NCBI GenBank assembly: GCA_037447655.1
Contig: JBBHKE010002919.1
Location: forward strand, 1 to 64,000
Origin: Zygnema cylindricum
Lineage: Eukaryota > Streptophyta > Zygnematophyceae > Zygnematales > Zygnemataceae
DNA length: 64,000 nucleotides
Direction: 5' to 3'
The notes beneath the pieces are model-generated. The model had not been told where the DNA came from. It searched no databases and saw only the letters and a list, made by a program, of their open reading frames with translations. This document shows positions 8,626-18,761 of the stretch, piece after piece. Position numbers and translations under genes: made by a program. The stretch's first letter is position 1. Each line of letters begins with the position of its first letter.

Positions 8626-9800
8626 CTCCACTGAAAATTTAGTTTCGTGCACCCGTAATAATATACGCAGCGTGTTAAGTGTCAAACGTCACCACTGCTT
8701 CCGCTATGTTGCGACGCGAACAGCTTCCGCTGATTCACCACTGCTTCAGCTGCGTTGCTACGATAGTTTGACATCGCAGCTGCGATGTTCTGTCATCACA
8801 CTTGCGCTGCTCTCTGCAGTTGCATGCATCCTAATTTCTCCTCCCTTTCGCGATCCTCCAAGTAAGTCCATACCAAATCATATAAACTATTGTCGACCGA
8901 GTACTCCCCTAATTTGCATACATCCTGTAGTGTATTTATAGCGGAACAAGTCTTCAACAACAATACTCCCCTGACGACTTGTTTTCATGCACCCGTGAGA
9001 TACCCTTTCACATGCAACTAACTGTCCCTTATACATTTACTCCAGTTCCAAGTATCACTTACTATTGTACTTCTCCCTCTTCTATGTTATGTCATTTTCT
9101 TTTCAAAAACCCTTGTTTCACTTAGCAGCTCCTTAATCGTCCCCCCTCATCTGTTCGGCTATCCATCGTGTCAAGTATCGTCTTGCCAACTGAGAATTAG
9201 ACTTTAGATTAAACATGCATTCCTTTTGCGATTCGCGCTTCTTCACTTCGCTGTTCAATTTTGTTTTTGCATGTTTATCCCACTCTTTTCCCAGCCACTT
9301 GAAGCACCGCCTACTTGTCATTACTCACCACCTCTATTAATCTACCGTTTACTGCCGAACTACTACTCCAAAAATCTGCAATGTCTAATCGCACTGTCAC
9401 TACTTCTTCTGCATTGGTCTAACTTCTCTCCAAGAATTTTTCACCCTAAACACACCATTGTTTCTGCTGTCTCGATGTAACATTACAATTTGTAAGGGAA
9501 AAAGTATTTTCCCAAGGTGATTAAATTATGTAATTTTCTATGCCGCCATGCTGCCCTAGTTCGACATCGTAGCAGTGCTAATCATACACCTCAACCCTTC
9601 TTCTGCATTGGTCCAACTTCTCTCCAAATTTTTTTCACCCTAAACACACCATTGCTTCCGCTGTCTCGATGTAAGATTACACTTTGTAAGGGAAAAAGTG
9701 TTTTCCCAAGGTGATTAAATTATGCAATATTCTATGCCGCCATGCTGCCCTAGTTCTATGCTAATCATACACCGCGGCCCTTTTAGCTGCTCTATTATAC
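8626..9800 (-). other. Element Y interior, 3' non-coding part
   Basis: CTCCAC (8626-8631, minus GTGGAG) is the degenerate polypurine tract. Beyond it I see no pol motif on either strand. The stretch starts with an inverted copy of the LTR start (8632-8649 pairs with 8600-8617) and a further LTR-start-like piece near 8955-8990 (ACTCCCCTGACGACTTG...CATGCACCCGTGAG). It also holds a 194-bp direct duplication (9404-9773). The sequence is pyrimidine-rich on the plus strand. Confidence 0.55.
9404..9773. repeat. Direct tandem duplication, ~194-bp unit
   Basis: Copy 1 is 9404-9590, copy 2 is 9598-9773. Both start TTCTTCTGCATTGGTC and include AAGGGAAAAAGT.TTTTCCC and TATGCCGCCATGCTGCCC, ending ATCATACACC. 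Copy 2 lacks 13 bases near its end. Inside each unit GGGAAAAAGTNTTTTCCC is a perfect small inverted repeat. Confidence 0.85.
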
Positions 9801-9816
9801 CCTCAACTTTTCCCCT

Positions 9817-10716
9817 TTAAGTCCTCCATGTAACTACTTTTTCTCGATATTTAAATTTGATCATTTTCTGCGAATGTTTTCTTCTACGGTTGATCTTTTG
9901 ATATTTGTATCTTCTTCTTGATCTTTTAAAACATTGTGGTCTCCTCATAGAATCTAAACTTCTGCCATGGTGTGTCTTCCCATTACCTCTATAACGTGTG
10001 AATTTCTTCACCAATTTTTGGTCTTTTTCCATAGATGTGCTACTCCCCTTAAGTGCATTCATTTTTAAAAATTTGATTTTGATTCCTTTTTTATTATTTG
10101 CTCTTTCCTCTTCCTAATATTCTTTCTTATTTTCCATTTTACTCCAATTATATGACCTTTTTCGCTCTCATAAATTTCCTTTTGTAGCCTCATTTTCTCA
10201 ACAATTTCAATAGGTTTTTTACTGAGTTGATTATTTTTTTAAATCCACGCTATTTTCCACTTCGGATGTTAATTCCCCATTTTGTGTGAATTTACCATTA
10301 TCTCTTTCATCTTCTTCTCGTTGCCCTTCTCTAAGTTCTGTTTTCAATTCAGCGTTCTCTATATCTAGAGAATATTCTTTAGGCAATTTTACTTCTCTAA
10401 GTCCTCTCTCTTTAAGAATCTCTTCTCTCTCTACACTATCTTCGGTGTCAATAAATTTTTTAATTCCTTCTACTTCTCCTCTTTCTTTAGTTACCTCGTC
10501 CTTTAGTAAGTTTGTGTCACTGACCAATCTGTCATAAGAAATATTGATAGTATCCGAATCATTTTTTGTCACCTCTTTCTCATTATCCCGAACAACATCA
10601 AAGGTCGATAAGTAAATAAATTGGTCAACAAAAGTTGTATGCCTTTTGCCATCGGTCGAGTCTTGTCTCTCACTCATGAAAACACTTGATTCTCTTCTTG
10701 TTGAGGGTCGAACCAT
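9817..10716 (-). pseudogene. Element Y accessory ORF after Gag (unknown protein)
   Basis: I do not recognise this protein. The main open frame (10716-10231, 161 residues) starts MVRPSTRRESS, has FVDQFIYLSTFDVV (~residues 29-42) and DRLVSDTNLLKDEV, then a long E/K/D-rich, probably coiled-coil C-terminal half. After a stop and frame change two basic pieces follow (~10190-10080 and 10062-9817), the last ending in INRRRKHSQKMIKFKYREK. Element Y' has the same design: DEFVYLPTVVF, DRLVSDKDLQEGVV and FNRRKKHVQKVVKKK (51880-52370). The order and three blocks are thus shared by two independent copies. It occupies the place of pol. Nuclear, RNA-binding or Gag-assisting roles are possible but unsupported. 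Confidence 0.55.
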
Positions 10717-11476
10717 GTTGTTGTCCCATCCATTTCTGAAATTTCTTGTAACACAAACACTTGTTTAGGACGGATATATCCTGAAGGTATTTCCTAAATC
10801 ATTACAGTAAAAACAATTCTTAGGTTGATCACCCGACTCACTATCACTTTTAATTTTCTAAAACATAGAATTAGATTCCATTATATTCCTCTCACTTGAT
10901 AAGACCTTTCTATTAGCCTCTTCATCTAGAACAACTAGCCTAGCTACAGTTAAGCTCCAATCTTTTTATCAATTAAAGTCAATCGATCTAATGCACTCTT
11001 ATATTCTTTAGGTAAGCTTCTCATTAACAAGAGAGCTTGTTGAGCATCTGTAAAGTTTCCTCCTGCCAAATCATTTTCTGCAAATAATACATGTAAGTCA
11101 ATACAGTGTTTCTCCATACTGCCTCCTACATACTTGTATTCAATTATTTTGGTAATACTACTAAGCCAATGATATATTGCGTCTTTGCATACGTACATTC
11201 TAAGCAGTTCCATAATTCAGCAGCCTTTTTAAAACTTATGTATGTCATTACAAAATTCTCAGTTGAGGAGCTCTTGATAACCCTTAGACACTCATGTTTT
11301 TTTTTTTTCTATCCATTTGATGTTTCGGCCAAAGTACCGTCCACCACATCCATTAGCTCCATCATCTAGAAGTAGCTCTCGAGCACACTCTTCCAGTAGT
11401 GATATTTAGATCCATCAAATATGGGTAGCCATGAGAGTGGGCCCATAACCTGTTGTCCATAGCCTATTTTAGCCAT
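10717..11476 (-). pseudogene. Element Y gag
   Basis: Decayed copia Gag. The start is inside the 5' LTR: ATG at 11476-11474 gives MAKIGYGQQV, then the PBS-encoded M-G-P at 11446. The frame continues LPIFDGSKYHYWKSVLESYF, with two stops, then ELMDVVDGT..., a change of frame, and an open capsid piece (11213-10950: IIEYKYVGGSMEKHCIDLHVLF..., QQALLLMRSLPKEYKSALDRL). A partial zinc knuckle NCFYCNDLGNTF lies at ~10815-10780 (last ligands lost). Gag resembles the E/F type (RxPIFxG...YWK) more than clade I. Confidence 0.75.
11438..11450 (-). other. Primer-binding site, element Y
   Basis: Minus-strand GGTTATGGGCCCA directly after the 5' LTR end (...GGACAACA); complementary to the initiator tRNA-Met anticodon stem-loop. 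The ATG is in frame with the LTR-encoded Gag start. Confidence 0.83.
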
Positions 11477-12536
11477 GGATTACTCTTAGAAGCACCACAG
11501 ACTACTCACAAAACAGCTGTGTTTCAGAAAGCACAAATTACTCCACAATAAATAAAATCACCTCAAACTTAACCAATATGTAGTATACTATAGACAGTGC
11601 AAACTCCCAAGGTTATAGCTAAATCCACCAAGGAATCTAGAAGATATAAGCTCGAGTGTTTCCTAAAAACAGCTTACAACATCTCAAACTAACCAGGTAG
11701 ACTTCTCACAAAATTCTACAAAAACATCAGATCAGACTGAAACTTCACAAACATACAGCTTCTAGATCATAAAATACATCCACAAAGTTTCACATCAAAA
11801 CATCAATTAGAGTGATCGCACTAACAGGTCAAAATTGCAGAAAAACAGTCTGCCATGTCTTTGAGTAACTTAGCAGTGATAAGTAAAATAGTCTAAGTCC
11901 TACAAGTTATACTCACAAAGTTCAGTATTGAATGTACGGACGCATACCATCCGAACGTTATCTACCACCTACCTAAGTTATTGTGAGTATACCCGAATAA
12001 TTTGAGGTATGCCAGACTGACTAAAATCTACACTAATAAACTAATTAGCAAAAAGTCAAGCCTCTATTGTATATAATATTTACACCGACACCTCCGCAAA
12101 GTCAACTTGCGTAGTTACTTGAAATCTTCTTATGAATCTTGTCCACCTACTTGATTCATATCAACCGCAGCTGCGTTGTCAGCTTCGTCGGAGCTGCGTT
12201 GTCACAAACCTGTATATATCCAAAAAGAGACCTTAGCTACGTCGCAGTTGCATTGTCCTTTTTAAGGTATACTTGTCTCAAATAGATGCGTCGTTTTAGC
12301 GGCGCATATTTCAACGTTTCGTACATTTCAAATCGGATCGCTTCGCGAATCGGCGTCTATTTCTTACTGCGTGTTTACACTACTTAATAAATCCCTTACC
12401 TCACCTTAGTTTTATCCGTACGTTCGCTCAACAAATTTGTGAATCCATCCGAACCTCCACATTAATGATATACGCACGAAATGTCACACGCGTACAAAAT
12501 GTCTTGTTCACACAAAACTGAGTATCCTAAACAACA
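11451..12536 (-). repeat. Element Y 5' LTR
   Basis: 1086 bp, TG...CA ends (plus strand tgttgtcc ... aaacaaca). Contains GAGTATACCCGAATAATTTG, the inverted repeat CGGATCGCTTCGCGAATCGG (12333-12352) and, at its 3' end, the first ten codons of Gag. No antisense tRNA-like segment or ACTTGTCG hairpin is seen, unlike clade I. Confidence 0.88.
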
Positions 12537-12541
12537 GTATT

Positions 12542-13204
12542 GGGTGTGTTTCGTATTTACACATGGTACCATTCTACATACTCTATTTCCTAAATTACGA
12601 AACAAAACGGCGTCGAATTTAAACGGACGCGGACAAGTTTTGACTTCCAATCGGGCGGCTCACAGTGGAGCCGTAGCACCGGAGTGGTCATTTAGCGGTT
12701 TGTGAGCTAAAAGCGGCAGATGACACGTGGTAAGCCATAATTGGACAACAAATATTACTGGGGGAGCAACTACGGCTCACCAACTGACACGAGTCAGCAG
12801 AGCGGCCATGCCGTACTATGGTCGTACAAGAAGTACAACGGTACATGTACCTTCTTGTACCTTACAGTCCTTTGATTAATTAGGTAAACTATTAGGAGGT
12901 TTAGAGAGGGATCTTAGCACTTACAAAACTTTAGATAGTCGCCTCTCTCCAAGAGTGCATCTGTATTTAAAGGCCATCTTTGGCGAGCCATAACTTAATG
13001 CTCAGGTGAGCAATTTCAGTGATTCTATTTGCTGTGGATTCAACGGAGTCCAAGCTACACAAGGGTATCGTTGGTAAGAATTTTTTCGTGCCAAGGTGGC
13101 ACTTATTCATCGCTAAAGACAACACTTTTAATATTATCTTAGAGGCTTTATATAAATTGGACATTCTGTAGACCAATAGAGGTCACAGAGGTCACAAAAT
13201 TACA
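12542..13204 (+). repeat. Element C 5' LTR, second part
   Basis: Preceded by the TSD copy GTATT (12537-12541). Matches 25707-26357. Carries the GTAC cluster (12810-12861), CCTCTCTCCAAGAG, a TATTTAAA TATA-like box (12964-12971), leader GAGCCATAACTTA (12985-12997), twin mini-hairpins (12999-13051) and ends ...AAATTACA. The LTR-encoded Gag start is ATA instead of ATG. Confidence 0.88.
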
Positions 13205-13219
13205 GGTTATGGGCCCACC
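13205..13219 (+). other. Primer-binding site, element C
   Basis: GGTTATGGGCCCACC, complementary to the initiator tRNA-Met anticodon stem-loop; includes the gag ATG at 13209. Confidence 0.85.
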
Positions 13220-14555
13220 TTCTAAGGTGCCCATTTTTAATGGAACATGGTTCATATAATAGGAAACCATAATGAGTAGTGCATTTAAAAAAAAAGGCTT
13301 TGGGGCATTGTGAGTGGTCGTGTGCGTTGGCCAACTGCAAAATTGGGAGTTCCACGAAGGTTTGGAGGATCTCGATTCACAAGAGGATTTGCGGAGGCAG
13401 AGGTGGTAAAAGATGTTGGGGAAATCATCGTGTCAGACAAAGGGAAGGAGAAGGGGCAGGAGAAACTCACAGCGATAGCTACTGCATTTGTTCCCGTAGT
13501 TGATGTTCAGAAAACCGATGCAAATGATACTATAATATGGGATTTCAACCACACCGTGGCGACTCATTTTATTATCGGGCGTCTCACTCAAGCAGTTGAT
13601 ACACCTCATCTTCATGTGGGTAGGGCGGACAAGTTGTGGGAGGCTCTTGTCAACATTTACAAGAATGGTAGAATTCACCAGCAAAAGCTGGCAGATCAGA
13701 AGGTACAAACATATGTGTATAAAGGGGGAAAAATGTTAGACATTTGTAATGACTTGGCTGGGTTATTTGTGGAGTTGGAAATTGTAGGAAAAAGGGAGAC
13801 CGAGAAAGAGAAGGTGAATACTTTGTTGATGAAAATCGCAGATGATTGTGAAAACATTATTAACAGGGTTCAAGATTTGCCAGATCATCGATGGATCTGG
13901 AACTCCATTGTGGGGATGATTTTGGTTCGGGAAAACACAATTGAGATTCAGAGAGGAGGAAAGAGCATTCAAGCATTGGTTGTTGGAACTAACTAGGGTG
14001 ATACGCATTTCAAAAAACCTTATGGATTGTCAACATTTACAAGAATGGTAGAATTCAGCAGCAAAAGCTGGCAGATCAGAAGGTACAAACATATGTGTAT
14101 AAAGGGGGAAAAATGTTAGACATTTGTAATGAATTGGCTGGGTTATTTGTGGAGTTGGAGATTGTAGGAAAAAGGGAGACCGAGAAAGAGAAGGTGAATA
14201 CTTTGTTGATGAAAATCGCAGATGATTGTGAAAACATTATTAACAGGGTTCAAGATTTGCCAGATCATCGATGGATCTGGAACTCCATTGTGGGGATGAT
14301 TTTGGTTCGGCAAAACACAATTGAGATTAAGAGAGGAGGAAAGAGCATTCAAGCATTGGTTGTTGGAACTTACTAGGGGGATACGCATTTCAAAAAACCT
14401 TATGGAAACTATGGTGGAGGAGGAAGAGGAAACCAATCGAAAGGATCTAGATCGAGGCTTGTGAGGGGACTTTGTCACTTTTGTAGGAAGCTTGAGCATT
14501 ACATGGAGGAGTGTACTAAACTAACAGAGCAAAGATTGAAGAGGGGAAGATCGGA
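13209..14555 (+). pseudogene. Element C gag with internal duplication
   Basis: From the PBS ATG the frame reads MGPPSKVPIFNGTWFI, then a stop. The long piece 13310-13996 covers the variable N-terminal region (FGGSRFTRGF...), WDFNHTVATHFIIGRLTQAV, LWEALVNIYKNGRI, VQTYVYKGGKMLDICNDL and LPDHRWIWNSIVGMILV. A 380-bp tandem duplication (13647-14405) repeats the capsid core (14095-14376). The zinc knuckle CHFCRKLEHYMEEC is at ~14474-14515. TAG follows VVGTN/VVGTY in both copies, so that stop predates the duplication. Confidence 0.85.
13647..14405 (+). repeat. 380-bp tandem duplication inside element C gag
   Basis: Units 13647-14026 and 14027-14405, nearly identical by eye (differences include CACCAG/CAGCAG, GACTTGG/GAATTGG, CGGGAAAAC/CGGCAAAAC). 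The length is not a multiple of three, so it changes the frame. Confidence 0.92.
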
Positions 14556-14585
14556 AAATCAGCCGTAGGAAAGAAAAAGGCGTTT

Positions 14586-15338
14586 GTGGCAAAACAAGTC
14601 GAGGAAGAGGATTCCGACGAGGACGATGGAGAACTCCTCAACGAGGAGTTGGAGGTGAAGGGTGAGCCGGAAGTTCCAAGGAAGCAAAAGTGTGCTTTCG
14701 GTGGAGTAAAAGAAACTCCTCAAGAAGGATGGATTATTGATTCAGGAGCCTCTATGCATAGGTTTAGAGAAAAACCATTGTTTACCAAAATGAGAAAGAT
14801 CCTAACTGTAGAGTTAGAGTATAAGAATTGGAGAAATGTAATCACTAATTTAGTGGGATGTGTGGATCTGAAACTCTTAGTTAATGGTAAGACATCGATA
14901 GTCATTTTCTTTGATGTTCTTTTTATTCCAGAGTTGAACAAAAATCTTATCTCTTCGTTAGTTTTAGATGATAAAGGTTTTGAGACTAGTACTAAGAAAA
15001 GGGTCGTTGTTGCTAGATATGAGAATGAGGTGTACTACACAGCTGAAAATGGTAGCCAATGAATGTTTAGGCTGAATTTGAGGAATGGAAAGACGGGAGT
15101 TTAATATTCTGGTGTAAGTGATTTGATGATGTGGCATAAAAGATTGCGACATATGAATCTAGATAGAGTGAAAGAAATGAAGAAAATGGGTGTAGTTGAG
15201 GGAATACATTGTGGAGATAATGAGACTTTGGATGATTGTTGTGAATGTGCTCAAGGTAAGGCCCATAGATTACCTTTTTAAAAACCACAACATATAAGGG
15301 TGAAAAGGTCTTAGATCTGGTTCATAGTGACATATGGG
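14586..15338 (+). pseudogene. Element C protease and start of integrase
   Basis: Open frame 14586-15062: acidic linker (EEEDSDEDDGELL), then WIIDSGASMHRF with the aspartic protease D-S-G at ~14739-14750. It continues through ...NLVGCVDLKLLVNGKTSIV and LNKNLISSLVLDDKGFETS to a TGA after ENGSQ. The HHCC region follows in the same frame with stops (MMWHKRLRHMNLD ... DDCCECAQGKAHRLPF). The integrase core begins at ...IVTYG and is cut by the solo LTR. Confidence 0.85.
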
Positions 15339-16613
15339 TGTTGTCCATAGCCATTTCCAGCAATGGATTTACCCTCAGAAGAACCACATACTACCCAAAA
15401 AAAAACCTACATTGAATCCACTCAGAATTCTACAGAATAAACAAAACAAGCTGAAACTACAAAAACAAATAGTTTCTAGTTAACTTAGTACTCCCACAAA
15501 TTTTCATATAAAAATACTGAACAGAATTATCACATCACTCTGTCAAAGTTGTAGAAATAACAATTTGCTAGAACTTTGATAAATCTGACCAACTTCACAA
15601 TGAAGCCCCAAACAAACGAAACACAAACTAGGAATGAAAGTTTTCCACAATTTTCTAATACAAGGAGGAACACACATGCAAAATTTTAGATAATTTTGCT
15701 AATAGATCTGAGGGCAATCCTCGAATGAAAATTACCATAAATGACCAAAAACAGATTTGGTACTAAAAGTTCCTAAGTCCAAGAATGACTAAGTCCTACA
15801 AATATACACTACACCTTGAATCGTTATTAGCGTATAGAAATTATCAGTGCAAAGAAAAAATTAGCATCATTCATTCTAATTTAGTGCGAAGAGACGTGGC
15901 AGATTATGGTCCACCTCCTTAAATAGTGTAATTTATTATATTTAAGGTATTAATGTCAAAATTTTGGGGTGCCGCCCGATATAGCGTACATAACGCTAAT
16001 AACGAATCAAGGTGTAGAGCTCACTATTGACAGTAAGGAGGCATACCAGCCGTACGTAATCTATCATCTACCTCTATTAATTTGAGTATACCCGAATACT
16101 TCGTGATATATCAGATTGAATAGATCTAAACTAATAATTAATACACAAACCTTATAATAAATATTTACAAACCTTACGAAATTCGTCAAACGAATCTAGC
16201 CCGTCCAAAATAAAAATCATGTGATGGTCGCGATTTCGGGTCCCTCACCAAAATGACCAAACTGACAGGGCCGCCGTCCGTAACTCCGATGGCGTCCAAT
16301 TCATCAAATGTCGCCCGTGGCATTGCGTTTCGTACGTGCAGCGTACAACTCCAACCTCGTCGATTATTTAACGTAGGATTGCTTTGCGATCCGCCGTCCA
16401 TTTCCTTTTACGCAAACCGTACTTTCGCCTATGTTTCTTCGCGTCACTTGAAGTTCAATATCGTACGTTCCAATACAATTAGTACCTTGACTCCCCCAAC
16501 TCGCAAATCCATTCAACCTCCACAATAACTTAGGATAACATTCTAATCGAGTACGAAACATTATGTCCGCACGAAACGACAGGCACGCACGAAACTAACT
16601 TTTCAAACCAACA
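15339..16613 (-). mobile_element. Solo Y-family LTR inserted in element C integrase
   Basis: 1275 bp, plus-strand ends TGTTGTCCATAG ... CAAACCAACA, with perfect TSD ATGGG (15334-15338 and 16614-16618). Orientation follows element Y, where the TGTTGTCC end adjoins the PBS. It has no internal domain on either side, so it is a solo LTR left by LTR-LTR recombination. Contains ATTGCTTTGCGATCCG (~16379), the same inverted repeat as other Y LTRs, and GAGTATACCCGAATACTTCG (~16083). It has ~190 bp more than the other Y LTRs. Confidence 0.9.
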
Positions 16614-16618
16614 ATGGG

Positions 16619-17741
16619 GATGGACCAAAGTGCCATCAATTGGAGAAAAAAGATTTATGCTTACTATCATTCATGATTTGTCTACATAATATATAATATA
16701 TTTCTTGAAAAACAAATCTGAGGATCAGCTTATTTTAAAGAGTATAAAGCATGGAGTGAGAAGCTTAATGAGACAACTATGAAGAGAGTGAGGAGTGATA
16801 TTGGGGGGGGATACACTTTTAATGAGTTTGAGTATTATTTTAAAGAGGAAGGGGTTCAACACCAAAAGACTGTTCCAAAGAACCCGAAACAAAAGGGTGT
16901 AGCCGATGGACTAAATTGGACATTAAGTGATAGTGCCCGTAGCATGTTGTCGGATAAAAAGATAAGGAAAAGCTTTTGGGTAGAAGCTATGAATTGTGTT
17001 AACTATCTCAAAAATAGAGTCCTTACCTCGGTAGTAAAAGGACAAACACCTTATGAATGATGGAGAGGGAGAAAACCTAATATTTCACACTTAAAAGTGT
17101 TTGGAAGTCAAGTGTTTAGTCTAAACACAGAAAAAACTGATTGGAAGTTAGATGCAAGGGTAAAGCCCAGATATCTACTTGGGTATGATGAAAATGTAAA
17201 AGGATATAGAGTTTATGATCTCGGAAGAGAAGACATCATTCTTGTAAAACACATGATAGTCATCAATGGAGGAAAATCCATAGATCCTTTTAAATACACT
17301 AAACCGGTTAGAATTAGAATTGAATCCGAAAATGAGTTAAATTCAAATTCTTCTAACCAAACTCCGGTTCAGCCTGACCTTGCAAAGGAAGAGAAAAAAC
17401 AGATTGAGAGTGACCCTCTCTTGAAGTCACAACTTCTGGTTCAAACCGAGGAAGAAAACGAGAAAAGACCAGAAATGGATGATGAACGTCCGGAGATGGA
17501 CTCCACGGATAGAGGAGAAGATGAAATCATCCGGAGAAATATGAGATTACCCTCCATTTTAGCATCATATTTTGAAGGAGGAAGGAGAAGTAGCAAGAGA
17601 TTCCAAGAGAGACAATTAAAAAACAAGGTAAACAAGCTGTCACATTTAAGCGAACCTCAAACTTACTATGAAGCAAATAATAGTCCGGAACGTAGTAGAT
17701 GGATGATAGCCATTAATGATGAGATGGCTTCTATTACGTAA
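16619..17741 (+). pseudogene. Element C integrase core and linker
   Basis: Resumes directly after the solo LTR: WTKVPS.GEKRFMLTI, a short broken stretch, then 16779-17060 (MKRVRSDIGGGYTFNEFEYYF..., second catalytic D kept, KNPKQKGVADGLN in place of P-E-Q-N-G so the catalytic E is K). After a TGA, 17097-17741 has FGSQVFSLNTEKTDWKLDARVKP, YLLGYDENVKGYRVYDLGREDIILVKHMIV and the acidic linker ending ...YEANNSPERSRWMIAINDEMASIT. Confidence 0.85.
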
Positions 17742-18756
17742 ACAAACACATGGGAGCTGGTGGATTGTCCTCCGGACACAAAGCTAATAGGATGCAAGTG
17801 GGTACTTAAGTTGAAACTCAATCCGGAAAACACTATCGAGCGATACAATGCCAGACTAGTGGCAAATGGATTCACACAGGAGGGAATCGATTATGAGGAG
17901 ACCTTCACTCCGGTTGTTAGATTACCACCCGTCTAGATTCTACTTAGTCTACCGGCAGCGGAAGACATGCAAGTGCACCAGATGGACATCAAAACCGCTT
18001 TTTTACATGGAGAATAAGAAGAAGAGATCTTCATGCGACACCCGGAAGGATTTGTGTTGAAATGAGAAGAAAGTAAGATGTGCAAATTGATAAAGTGTAT
18101 TTATGGACAAAAGCAAGCTCCACGCCAATGGAACAAGAAGCAGGACAAGTTTTTCACAAGTATGGGATATATCCGAATCAGTTCGGATCATTCCATCTAT
18201 CCATTTGAGGATGAAGAAGATATAATTTTCATTGCCATCTATTTTACTGATTTGCTTGTTTTGAGTAAATCAATGGAGAAAATTAATGGATTGAAAAAGT
18301 ATCTAAAGAGTAGATTTGAAAAAAATGACTTGGGAGAGGCAAAGTACATTTTGGGAATTCAGATGGAGAGGGATAGAGAGAAGAAAACAATTAGACTAAC
18401 TAAAAAGGAAGCAATAAGAAATATGCTTGAAAAATTTCAAATGGATAAAGCAAATAGTTGTACGACTCCAATTGATTTAAAGAAGGGAAATGAGGGGAGC
18501 TCAAAAGAGGGAGTCTTAATCATGTATAATGATTTAGGACCTGAGGTAAGCAAGTTTATGGAAACTACACGTTTTTGGTACAAACACGTTGTCGGTATTT
18601 TGATCTATTTTATGAACTGTACTCGTCCCGATGTAGCAGCAGCTATGGGGATAATCAGTAGGAGTGTGAATGATCCTAGGAAGAAAGAAAGCGAAGCTAC
18701 CAAAAGGGTCATGCAATGCTTGATAAGAACGAGAGATTTGTGGTTGCATTTGGGAG
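17742..18756 (+). pseudogene. Element C reverse transcriptase, YVDD lost
   Basis: Continues past a TAA with TWELVDCPPDTKLIGCKWV, NTIERYNARLVANGFTQEG, and several stops. The frame 18078-18767 then covers CIYGQKQAPRQWNKKQDKFF, FIAIYFTDLLVLSKS (YVDD replaced by YFTD), LGEAKYILGIQMERDRE and GILIYFMNCTRPDVAAAMG up to LWLHLGED. Element D interrupts there; RNase H continues at 24937. Confidence 0.87.
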
Positions 18757-18761
18757 AGGAT

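Larger units (their letters stand above)
1058..12536 (-). mobile_element. Element Y: non-autonomous Gag-only copia derivative containing element B
   Basis: Minus-strand element with a 5' LTR (11451-12536, 1086 bp), PBS (11438-11450), a decayed gag, an unusual charged accessory ORF, ~1.2 kb of apparently non-coding DNA, and a 3' LTR (1058-1206 plus 7689-8625, together 1086 bp). Perfect TSD GTATT at 1053-1057 and 12537-12541. Without element B it is about 5.0 kb. No protease, integrase, RT or RNase H is visible between gag and the 3' LTR, so mobility must depend on enzymes supplied by related autonomous elements (E/F type by LTR and Gag resemblance). Confidence 0.85.

Noticed and set aside
8220-8941. 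Overlapping plus-strand open frames of 71-126 codons
   Set aside because: They lie within a Y LTR and its flank, overlap each other in different frames, have no motif, and are not kept in the other Y LTRs.
9133-9480. Small open frames (62 and 84 codons) in the Y interior
   Set aside because: No motif, no counterpart in Y', opposite strands; composition is pyrimidine-rich.
12460-12705. Small protein frames (62 and 74 codons) across the Y/C LTR junction
   Set aside because: They cross the insertion point at 12536, so they are chimeric by chance.
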